The translations under genes and the position numbers were made by a program. Below the pieces are notes generated by a model that was not told the DNA's origin, did not search any database, and was given only the letters and a program-made list of their open reading frames with translations. Shown here one piece after another: positions 21,504 through 30,150 of a DNA stretch of 64,000 bases. Origin of the DNA: Massospora cicadina. Lineage: Eukaryota; Entomophthoromycota; Entomophthoromycetes; Entomophthorales; Entomophthoraceae. The stretch spans positions 1-64,000 of the forward strand of contig JAKSZP010005628.1 of assembly GCA_022478985.1 (NCBI GenBank), read 5' to 3'. Numbering within the stretch: the first letter of the stretch is position 1; each line of letters opens with the position of its first letter.

Positions 21504-22727
21504 TCAGTGCACTGTCGAGTGGGGCAAATTTTTTTTTTCAGTTGGGATAGGTCCCAAGTCAGTTTTGACTGGAGCTTGGGTGCAGCGATTGGGTGAGATT
21601 GAATCTCCCATTGGATCCTCAGATTGAGTGGCCCACTCAGCATGGGTCTCCCAATCTGATTGGGTGATGGATTCCCAAGTCACTTCCGCCGCGAAGGTCT
21701 CCATGTCCTCCTGGCATTGTGAGTGTGGGATGGTGGTAGTGGCCTTGGCTGCTTCCTTGGCCGCGGCCCTATGGGCCTGCTTGGCCTTCTTCCGCTCCTG
21801 CAGGGAGATGGGCTTTACCAATAGGTAGCAGCCTTGTGCTCCCCATGGGAAAGCCTCCTTGGTGCTTGCGGTTGGTTTGTAGTGCGCCTCTCCACTGGCC
21901 ATGGCTGCCAAGGGGTGCTCTTGGAATGTGATTCCCTCCTTGATGGGGCATGCATGCGCCTTATGGCCAAACATGTCACAGTGGGTGCAAATGGGGGGCG
22001 CGCTGTCCACGGTTACCCGGAATGGGTGGGTGGTGTGCCCTGCAGTGTCAATAAAGGTGGAGTGCAGGATCTGGGTTAGGTCCTTCACAATCTCCTCAGT
22101 TGGGGTCAGAACTGCGATGGCTTTGCCAGTGCACAGGTGTGGCATCAGCGTGAAACGTTGCATTCTAAAAGATTGTATTTCACTGTATATGGCGAGACCA
22201 TCTTTCAGGTGTTGCTACAAAATGTCACGTTTTACCGTAGTAGGCAAAAAGTCAAACGTGAGGAAAGTTTGGTTTGATTTTGTCCATCTGGTGTGTTTGG
22301 TTTTGATGACCCATTGCCCTTCAGGGAGGTCGACCACTATGTGCACCACTGCAGCCTCGTCTGCTGCTATTTTGCTTTCAAAACCTAGGTCCATCCAACC
22401 GCACAACATGGAGTGAGGTGCAACGTACACCGCGGTCGGGAAAATTTTGTGTACATCTTCACAAAATTTTTCCCACAAGGCCATTTTTTGGATGTCCAGA
22501 TACACATGGACTCCGAATTCCACCGACAAAAGTGGCTGGGAGTGTGGCGTGTTGATGTACTGGTTGCATCGTGCTTGCCACACGAGTATGTCTGGGGAAA
22601 TTGTGACCGCCAGTTTTTTGAGATTTTTTTCTATTCCGCTGGATTCTCCGGGGCGTTTTTGAATGTTAGAGGCCGCGGGCCTTCTGCCTGCTCCTCTTGC
22701 CTTGCTTGACCAACTGCTCCCAGACAT
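21504..22727 (-). pseudogene. LINE-1 ORF1 (CCHC RNA-binding protein)
   Basis: About 407 codons in one frame from Met at 22727, interrupted by a single TAG at 22212-22214. The N-terminus is basic (SSKARGAGRRPAASNIQKRP). The middle part (VYLDIQKMALWEKFCEDVHK, then VAPHSMLCGWMDLGFES) aligns with LINE-2 ORF1. The knuckle CTHCDMFGHKAHAC (21948-21989) is a perfect CX2CX4HX4C. The C-terminus is Lys/Ala-rich, then acidic (ESITQSDWETHAEWATQSED). Such ORF1 proteins coat the element RNA. This is the best-preserved protein of the LINE. Confidence 0.85.
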
Positions 22728-22861
22728 GGGCGCAGACTAATCTCCTCTGTGAGATTATCAAACTAGATTTAGTCTTGAATTGAATAGGTTGCAAAAGTGT
22801 TTGCAACGAGAAAGAAAAGTTAACAGGCGCTTTTTACTTTTATTTTAATTTTAAATTTTGC

Positions 22862-22916
22862 TTAATAGTTATTCTTTTTTTAGTACTAGATGGTCCCAAT
22901 TAATAGTTATTCTTTT
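22862..22916 (-). mobile_element. TPRT micro-footprint 3, with TSD
   Basis: The 21-base insert 22879-22899 reads TTTAGTACTAGATGGTCCCA A, the reverse complement of a TTGGGACCATCTAGTACTA tail. It is flanked by TTAATAGTTATTCTTTT (22862-22878) and an identical 17-mer (22900-22916). The duplication is exact, so this is one of the younger events. It lies at the right edge of A1 within the gypsy-3 LTR region. Confidence 0.9.
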
Positions 22917-23134
22917 CAGAAAGAAAAAGCTAAATATTTTGCATACTAAAGTAAGCTGTATTGTGTGAAATACTGAAATTTCAACAAGTTTGAGTTCTGG
23001 CGGTGGCTTCATGGCATTGCTAACAACTTTTATCTACTTATTGTGGTATTATTTTACCATCAGCTAATAACAAAGGCATATCCCCTTCCCCATGGAAGAT
23101 CCCTGCTGATATGCTCCTCTCATTCCTCAATATT

Positions 23135-25048
23135 TTTAGTACTAGTGGTGCCCAACCCAAAAGGGGGAGCCATCACGCATCTTTATTCACAAATGGGCCA
23201 AACAAAAGGATTATCATAGATTAAAAAAATTACTAATATAGCCCCTAGGTTATCAGCCTAGGAAGCCATATCAGATGGCAAGGAGGCTTTAGGATAACTC
23301 TTGTACGGTGCCCGCTTTAGCTGGAAGACCATGGTGGACAGCATTGGGGTGGGAGCATCAGCGACATGGGGCATAAGGAGGTATAGTTTGGGGTTTTTTT
23401 TGTTAATGAGGCCAGCAGTGTCCATCGCCTCAACGTATTGAGCAAGTTGATGATCAGCAAAATTGATGAGAGCCAGCACACAAGTAAATGACTTGATGCG
23501 CCGGTGGGTTTTTTGATAATTTGGGTCAGAAAGAGAAGTTTTTGCTGCATCGATGCAAGCATGGCTTGTACCAAAAGCAAGCTCCTCATTTTGTACTTTA
23601 CATCTTCCTCAAAATCTTGAGGAAAATTGGGGATAGGAATACCCTTGACAAGGGGCTCCATTGCCCCATGGCGTTGCTGGCAGAAGAGGGTGTTGGCTGG
23701 GGCAGCTGAAGCCACAACTGCCATATTGTTAATGTTTTTATAAATTTGGGAAACCCATTTTTTGGATGAAAATGGCAGGAATGCAATTCGGGAGGGTCAA
23801 TGAAGAACTCCTCCAAAGCAAAATTGGGTATTACGTGGCATGGCCATCCATCCTCCTCAATCCACTCAAGAGCCTCAAATGGATTGGATTTGGCCAGCGC
23901 TGGGCCAGCCACAGGAATTGGGGCTGTGGCCGGAGCTGATTTGCCATGTGCTGTTGACCATGGCAGCCCAAATGAAACTGGTTCAGCCATCAACTCAGGA
24001 TTCTGTAATCCGGTCAATTTTTCAAAATTTTTAGATTTTCATAAATTTTAATTGGTCACCACTTTGGAAGCAGCGCCAGAATTCCCCAATGTTGGGGGTG
24101 GGAGGATCAAGCCCCATTTGAAAAATTGGGGTGAGGCAGCTTCTGGGGAAGCACCTGAGCCCTGAGCGGCAGACACAGCAGAAGTGGCAACTGTGAGGCA
24201 CTTGTGCTTTTAGTGGTCAAGCTTGAAGCACAAGGGCATATGGCGTGGCTGTTTTTGATGCGCGCTCAGAATGGGCGATCAGGGGCAGATCTGATAATGG
24301 TGCAGGGGGAATTGTGAGGTGAGAGTCACAATGAAATGGGTGGATCATTGCAAAGGTGCGAGGCCCTGAAAACTGATATGCCCATTAGGAACCACAAACT
24401 GAAACACAGGGTCTGTGCTATAAATGGCCAAACCCTCCGTGAGCTCATGGTGGAGGCGTTTGGGGAAAGGGAAAGAGGGCAACTTGGTGAACTGGACCAC
24501 CAAAGTGGCCTCATTTGGGAGCCAGGTGCAAATGGTGGGCAAAGGAATTTTTTTAAAATTAATGGCAGCTTGGCTGCTGCCGCTGCATCAGCTTCAGAGT
24601 GGAAGCTGAGGTCAAAATACCCTTAAAGGGGTGGAAGTCAATAAAGCCAGTGGGTTTGAAAACTGCCATAGCCATCTTGATGATGGCCGCGCTTGCTTAT
24701 GGGAAAAGATTCCCATATTTGACCTGGAGGCCAAAACGCAATTTGCTCCATGGGAGCACCAAAGGGCTCCAGAGCATCGCCTGAGAGCTGACAAGGTGAT
24801 GGGCCAAGTCCCGAGGGGGACATAACGCCAAGTAGCGTTGGGAGGGCTAGCAGAGCCAGCCTGGGCATGCTTTGGCGGTAGCCAAAAGATGCCAGATGGC
24901 GGCGCACCACCACCTCAAGCTGGGGCAGCAGGCGTCAATTGCATCGACATCAGTAAGTTTTGGCTCAATCAAGCAGTCATTTTCTGTATTCTTTCAAAAA
25001 TCTGAATTTGGCTTTGAATTGGGTATCAAAGCAAAAGAAGACTAAGTT
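23135..25048 (-). mobile_element. B1: complete family B non-autonomous retroelement
   Basis: 1.91 kb, minus, flanked by an exact 17-bp duplication TCTCATTCCTCAATATT (23118-23134 and 25049-25065), so both ends are certain. The 3' end reads TTGGGCACCACTAGTACTA plus A tail. The coding relic runs from the Pro-rich module (APPSGIFWLPPKHAQAGSAS, 24830-24950), through LVVQFTKLPSFPFPKRLHHE (24345-24542) and a degenerate CCHC knuckle LCFKLDH.KHKC with an in-frame stop (about 24196-24240), to ADAPTPMLSTMVFQLKRAPY (23258-23479). There is no RT, so it must be moved by another LINE's proteins. The protein is homologous to family A but the tail differs. Confidence 0.88.
23598..24017 (-). pseudogene. B1 ORF, central open segment
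   Basis: The longest open piece of the B1 protein (139 codons). It holds VPVAGPALAKSNPFEALEWI, related to IPVAGPELANPIHSRRLD in B2 (about 59955-60010), and LCPS/Pro-rich linkers following the knuckle. Compared with B2 it confirms a conserved family protein rather than chance. The function of this part is unknown. Confidence 0.6.
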
Positions 25049-25166
25049 TCTCATTCCTCAATATTAATAGTGAAATTATTTGACAGCAGATTTGCACTAA
25101 GGAATTACAATGTAATAGCAAATGGGGAAATACATGGTCACTAGGGCAGAAAAATTGGGGTAATGT

Positions 25167-25269
25167 TTAACCCTTTGCACTCCACTGTCCCCTCTCAGGG
25201 GACATCATAATTCTAGCCCTTTGCACTCCGGTGTACCCTCTCAGGGGACAGCGGAGTGCAAAGGGTTAA
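25167..25269. mobile_element. piggyBac-like MITE with TTAA duplication
   Basis: 95 bp (25171-25265) between TTAA (25167-25170) and TTAA (25266-25269). The ends are inverted: CCCTTTGCACTCC at the left and GGAGTGCAAAGGG at the right. The left unit is repeated directly inside (CCCTTTGCACTCCGGTGT at about 25218), and each unit has its own CCCTCTCAGGGGAC palindrome. TTAA targets and CCCTTTGCACTC-type ends are typical of the piggyBac superfamily. The partner LTR at about 32750-32775 lacks it, giving the empty site. Confidence 0.85.
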
Positions 25270-25689
25270 ATATACCATAGCCAGCCTATAATAGTAAGAT
25301 TCTGGTAGAAAGCCTAAAGAAAATAATGACAAGACTATTGAATGAATGGTTTTCGCTGGTGTAAGACAAAATATTTGATGAGTAATAACAGTAATACAAA
25401 AACCAACCCCCAGGCCACATAATTTTAGAAACTAAGGAATTGAGTTGTACAAGCAGGGCATAAGTATTCAATCTTCCGCCATATTTTTTAATATCTGCCA
25501 GATGCAACCAATGATGACAACAGTAATTTAATACAAATCTGGTAACTGCACAAAATTGTGGTCCAAGGGGACTAATACAATCAATCAAACCCTTTAATCT
25601 AATTATTATAAAAATATAAAATCAAATAGATAATAGAAATTAGTTGCTGGTAAACCAATTACAACTTTTTTTTTCACTTGACAAAACAT

Positions 25690-26537
25690 CAGGGAACAAA
25701 GATAAGTGATGTCCAATAAGTTATTGAGAACCCATGGCTGTAAGACCAAAAGGCTGATAGTACTTCTTAAGAAACTTTGAATTCACTCAATTAATAAGGT
25801 AGCCCTTAGTTGGATTCTTAAGAGTGTAGCATCTGTTAAGGTCTTCTCTATGATCTCAAAAGTACCTTTCCAAATATACTCAAATTTTTTACTACTTCCA
25901 AAGCCATGATTATCATTATACCAGACCAATTTTCCTACGCCAAAGATGGGGTAAGGTCTGAGAATCTCTGTTATCACGCGTTCTAGTCCTAACTTTATGA
26001 GCCAGCGCGTTGAAATAGACATAACTTTGCAAATGAAATATCAATCACATGAGCTTATTCAAATACACCTTGGACCTCATACTTTATTTAAGACATGATT
26101 ATAACAGTGAGGGTAGTGCAAGATGCTTCCCATATAATTACTCAAATGGTGACTGCCCATGGCTGAATGTTATGTGATGTTATAAGCAAAAACAGTGGAA
26201 GGCAAGAAATGATTCCAGCTGGACGCTTTTCCAGTAACCAACTTACATAAATTACCCACAAGAGTATTATTAGCTATTAACTGTGCCATTGGTCTCCAGA
26301 AGATAGGGCGTAAAGATCCCCTATTATACCCATCAACTCAATGAGTTTAGTATTGTTTGGGATGTAAAGTTTGTACAATTTATCTATTAAAAATAACTGA
26401 GTCGCATGATAATAAATTATATTTAATAAGTTAACTTATTGTTGGTCGTTGCACCCAGGCCCTAAACTGCTTTGGCCCACCAATTTAGTGAGATGGTCAA
26501 TGACCACCATTATTAAATAAATTGGCCACTATACTTT
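25690..26537 (-). pseudogene. gypsy-3 pol: integrase core and C-terminus
   Basis: The 79-codon piece at 25783-26022 reads GVGKLVWYNDNHGFGSSKKF then IWKGTFEIIEKT, the integrase C-terminal 'D.V...D...g..kKl...w.GPf.I' domain. It stops at TGA 25780-25782 and the homology continues as IQSFLRS. To the right (26440-26530), VVIDHLTKLVG is the start of the catalytic core. The DNG..F motif is not readable. The core is separated from its zinc domain (27960-28200) by antisense insert C1. Confidence 0.7.
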
Positions 26538-26548
26538 AAGTCTCAGGA

Positions 26549-26983
26549 GTGTCCTTTGGCTCACAATTGAGCTATCTTTATATCCCAAATAAAAAGACAC
26601 CAAAGAGGATGGCGGTACCCCTCATCACCCAGGGCAATCTCACTCATGTAGTTGATGAGCGATGGGTGACAGCCCATCCACTTGAGGTCCCACCTCCAAT
26701 TCCCTCACTCACCTCAGAAGAACTGTTGCGGGGAATTAGTGAAATCTGTACCAAGATTATTGAACTGAAATTGGTCAGATCTAACCTGGGTGGCAATCTG
26801 GCTGATGGCCAGAATTTGAATGGCTGTAAAAGCATGAAGAATGAGATACTGGCTGGATCACCTGATGGTTCCAATTTGACTCCTAAACCAGTAGAACAAA
26901 TATTGGGCGCCATTGATGAGGGTTCAAAGCCTTCTGATAGTAATTTGGGCGTTGTGCCCGATGTGCTACTTTTGACTAAATGA
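26549..26983 (+). pseudogene. C1 first open reading frame (unknown protein)
   Basis: 144 codons. The start near 26609 (MAVPLITQGNLTHVVDERW) is matched by C4 (AIPLITQVDLAHVLDKRW), so translation may begin at that Met rather than at 26549. The rest is polar with no motif I know. Conservation of the DERWVTA block in four copies shows a real family protein. Confidence 0.5.
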
Positions 26984-27307
26984 ACGGTTAAATGACTGAG
27001 CGTGGGTGGGTTGGCCACCCCAAACCCAAACCCATTCCCAACCAAATGGTCCTGTTCCTATATGGGATGGCCTTGGGGGATTCCCATCGCTCGTTGGGCC
27101 AAACGCTGTCATACTAACCATCAGAAACGTAGTTGAGCCTTGGCCCAGATGTTTGAGTTTGAACTGACAGAGACCCAGCCTGCTGCCAAATTTTGCAATT
27201 TCAGTTTCCAGAGAATAAACCCCCATTCTGACCAATTTGCTGGTTAAGTCAAATTTGTGGATCCTGCCCACGCCTTGTCACTACCCAATTGACCACTATT
27301 TAATCAG

Positions 27308-27955
27308 TTGCATGGCACTGAGAAAATTGTTAAGATTTTCTTACTTTCTTTCCCAAATAAAAATTTTATTAAAAACCCCAAATTTTTATTTTTTTTCTTT
27401 CTGACCACATCCCAGATGGCATTCTCCTGGTGGTCCACCACTCCGCACTCTGAGTGGGCCTTACCAATCCTTTTGGTTACCATGGTTCCCTCCATTGCTG
27501 ATTGGTTTCAACGAGTCCAATATTTTTGGCTCTACAACCCTGTTCTCATGACCTTCCGGCAGCAATATACATGGATCTTATGGCTCTATGTCTGCCAACT
27601 ACATGAGAAAATCCGCCTCTCTACCACCCCCAACAAAATAGCCTTAACAACCAAGAATCTCTTGGAGACTATCACAATAGTCCCCCCTGTTACTAGAACC
27701 CCTGGGTCTGGAGTATATTCAGTATGATTTGCCGTTGGGATACTCCTAACCTTGTCATTTCGCCACCATTACATGGTATCATATTTCCTGGCTCCATATC
27801 AAGTCATATGGTCGGCAATGCATCTCGCATTATGGCTTGCTTTCTGGATGCTCATGCATCCTGACTGGCAGACCGGTCTAAACTTCTTCTGCTGTTTCCA
27901 TGACATATATATTGACCAAAGGGCACGCAACATTAATAGAGACATTGTGCCATGA
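27308..27955 (+). pseudogene. C1 second open reading frame (hydrophobic protein)
   Basis: Two open pieces, 27308-27727 and 27752-27955, separated by a stop at 27725. The first probably begins at Met 27417 (MAFSWWSTTP), as the counterpart in C2 starts MDSTCFLFLF. The second contains a membrane-like segment SAMHLALWLAFWMLMHPDW, paralleled by MPLALWLAFWVLLYPDW in C4 and VPLAIWALHWVLTHSDW in C2. The role is unknown; two or more transmembrane helices are likely. Confidence 0.55.
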
Positions 27956-27960
27956 AAAAT

Positions 27961-28250
27961 TAGGTTTGGATATTTGATAGAAAGTGTTTTTGTAACGCGC
28001 TTCATCTTGGCATTCTTTTTTAATATCTTAGGGCTTCATGAAAAAAGCCATTATTTCCTAACATAACTGTGATTTTAACTGGTTGATAGTTTTCGTAAAT
28101 ATCCCATGCCCCAATGTCTTATGGGCTTCAATAATTTTCAGTCCGCTCAGTGGACCAGGAAAACACAACGTATTATTAATGATAATTTTATAAAGTTTTC
28201 TATCTTCATAAAAGTATTTTGTAGCAGCTTTTCAAATTTTTGTTGAACCT
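27961..28250 (-). pseudogene. gypsy-3 pol: integrase zinc domain
   Basis: On the minus strand, AHKTLGHGIFTKTINQLKSQ (about 28045-28125) matches the 'H.tlGHgG..kT...lk' of the integrase HHCC domain, and KKECQDEA provides a Cys. gypsy-7 has DHKTTGHGQLRRRLS at the same place (about 47310-47360). Both are followed, in element orientation, by a family C element. Confidence 0.6.
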
Positions 28251-29800
28251 CTTCAGCTCATTATCATATTACTAATTTACCATTTTATCAAACGATTCAT
28301 CAGCTGGATCATCCTGTAATGATATGGTTTCAACCATGAAAGTTCATCTACATTTTGGCGCTTAAAGATAGGCGGTGTTGAATTTTGAACTCCTAGGCTT
28401 AAAATCTTATACCCAGAGGGCCAACCATCCTTTGGGTTCCTTAAGATTTTGTAACTAGTGCAGAGAGGCATGGTCAGTTACCACAGTAAATTGTATAACT
28501 TAGATGTAGACCAAAATTTGGTTACAAGAGTAAAGTACTGCCAAAAAAATTTCTTAGAGCCGGTATAATTGCATTCTTGTACATACAGCATCTGGATGCA
28601 ATAAACAACGGGGTGTTCTACCCCTCAGAATTGAACTATGATAAAACCGCACCTACGCCAGAGAGGGATGTGTCCATCTGAATGATTAAACTCTTATCTA
28701 AATTGGGGTACATATATATTGGCGCTTGGGTGAGGCATATCCTTAACTTGTCAAAAGCCAGCTGACAATTTTCCATCCACCCAAATTGTACCCCATTTTT
28801 GAGAAGGTAAAATAAAGTTTCTCCTATTTTACTAAATTTCCTATGAACAGTGGTATTAACTGACCATCATAAGGAACACTTGGATGTGACGCTTATTGTT
28901 TGACTATGCCATCTGATAAATGGCTTCTTTTTTGCCGGCTGGGGCCATATTCCCTGTTTGTCAATGATGAACCCAAGTATTCAAGTTGCTCACAAAAAGG
29001 TTACACTTATGAAGTTTGATTTTAGATCAGCCTTTGCGAGATGTCAGAAAACTTCTTCAAAGTGCTGTAGATCTTCATTAAAAGTCCTAGAAAAAACGGT
29101 TATATCATCTAAATGAACTATGAGACAGGAGATTTCTAAATAACCCAATATTCTGTCCATAGCCTATTAGAATTTTGCTGGGGCTTTGCACAGCCTATGG
29201 CATCTGATTGGGTTGATACAGTCCCTGGAGAATTATCATTGCACAATTCTCCTTCTCCTCATTAGGCAACTTAATCTGCCAGTAGCCAGAAATTAAATCC
29301 ATATTGAGAAATATTGAGCGCCGCCCAAGTGGTATAGCACATTGTCAAACTGCAGAAATGGAATAATTCTTTTTGATAATATTGTTAAGATTTTTTGTAA
29401 TCTATCACCATGCAGTTAGAGCCATATTTCTTATGATAATCAACACTGGAGAGGCTCAAAGACCCCTTAGAGGGAATCGACATCCCATGTTGCACTTTCT
29501 GGTTAATTTCAGCAATAACAACTTCATATGCCACCTTAGAGTGATTAATATGAATAAAGGTAAATGGGTGGACGATTTCTGATATTAATTTTGTGTAACA
29601 AATCATATGCACAGCCCAACTCAAAATCATCTTTCAAAAATTACACTATACTTGTCATAAAAGGCTAAAGCTTAATACTTCTCCTCCTCTGGTAACCTGA
29701 TAAGCTTTCCGCAGTACTAAAGAGCAAGCAGATTGATCAGTATTTCTAGGCAGGTCAATTCCTCAAAGGTACCCAAGTTTTTAATATCCTCTACTTATCA
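28251..29800 (-). pseudogene. gypsy-3 pol: reverse transcriptase and RNase H
   Basis: Very degraded, with no long frame. Readable blocks from 5' to 3' (right to left): LGGAQYFSIWI (about 29300-29340), QSDAIGCAKPQQNS (from QPxxMPFGLCNAPATFQ, about 29180-29230), ISCLIVHLDDITVFSRTFNE (29060-29135, catalytic box HLDD at 29104-29115), and RNase H FTVVTDHASL (about 28455-28490). Order and spacing fit a gypsy pol. Confidence 0.72.
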
Positions 29801-30150
29801 ACTGGTAAAATATGTACAAAAGCAATGATTTGGTGTCGTTTTATTTGATAAGTATATGTATATATGTTGGCTAATAATGCCTAATTTCACATGTTCAGGG
29901 AGGATAATTCCAAGAGCAACAACATATTAAGATTAAAGTTTTAGAATGGAGCAAATTTTTGTCATATAACCTTGGGGAATATCAAGGATAATTTCAGTCC
30001 CCATGATAAGTTGGCGGCCTGCCAGAATTGTTAGATTATGGCTAGCCCTCAGTGAAATGCCCCTGGATTCCATAACTTAAGTAGGCAATTGCTGAGTGCA
30101 GCCCCTAATCTGTTGTTGCCCCAATGGCACTATGCCATACTTATATGCAA
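29801..30150 (-). pseudogene. gypsy-3 pol: dUTPase-like domain
   Basis: The minus strand reads LIMGTEIILDIPQGYMTKIC (about 29950-30015), which fits the dUTPase 'pTGi.i.iP.Gy...I' segment. HVKLGIISQHIYTYLSNKT (about 29850-29905) fits 'GvId.dY.G.i.v.l.N'. It lies upstream of RT as in gypsy-1, -2 and -4. The weakest of the four cases. Confidence 0.5.

Larger units (their letters stand above)
17543..22819 (-). mobile_element. LINE-1: full-length non-LTR retrotransposon
   Basis: 5.28 kb, minus. It is flanked by CTAACAGGCGCTTTTTA (17526-17542) and TTAACAGGCGCTTTTTA (22820-22836), a 17-bp duplication with one mismatch. The 5' end (CTTTTCTTTCTC...) and total length match LINE-2 at 33044-38275, so both are full-length. 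ORF1 has a CCHC knuckle; ORF2 has APE endonuclease, RT and a C-terminal zinc finger. The 3' end reads TCCCATGGTCAGCCTTCC then CCGCAATAAA, the tail shared with family A. Stops and frameshifts inactivate it. It is an L1/Tad-like lineage by domain set; the clade was not determined. Confidence 0.93.
22917..25687 (-). repeat. gypsy-3 3' LTR, interrupted by B1 and a MITE
   Basis: Pieces 22917-23134 and 25049-25687 together match the 5' LTR at about 32440-33043 (blocks such as CTGCTGATATGCTC, GGAAATACATGG and GTAAGATTCTGGT). B1 (23135-25048) and the MITE (25171-25265) are later insertions absent from the partner LTR. In minus orientation the LTR starts TGTTTTGTCAAGTG at 25687. The outer left edge is blurred by A1 and LINE-1 and could not be fixed. 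Confidence 0.65.
26538..27960 (+). mobile_element. C1: family C element inside gypsy-3 integrase
   Basis: About 1.4 kb, plus strand, antisense to its host. It begins TTAAGTCTCAGGAGTGTCC (TTAAGTCCTGGGGAGCGTCC in C4). The N-terminal block LTHVVDERWVTAHPLEVPPP (26640-26700) recurs in C2 (57530-57590), C3 (45895-45950) and C4 (62770-62815, minus). A second part, 27417-27950, is hydrophobic: EWALPILLVTMVPSIADWF, then SAMHLALWLAFWMLMHPDWQ, the latter shared with C4. It ends ...GTGCCATGAAAAATTAGG, like C3. I recognise no known domain. Confidence 0.65.

Noticed and set aside
21901..22416. 171-codon plus-strand frame opposite LINE-1 ORF1
   Set aside because: Cys-rich appearance comes from the reverse complement of the knuckle and Ala/His codons; the minus-strand ORF1 is conserved with LINE-2.
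25171..25265. CRISPR-like or regulatory direct repeat
   Set aside because: Two direct repeats only, with inverted ends and TTAA flanks; a MITE explains all of it.
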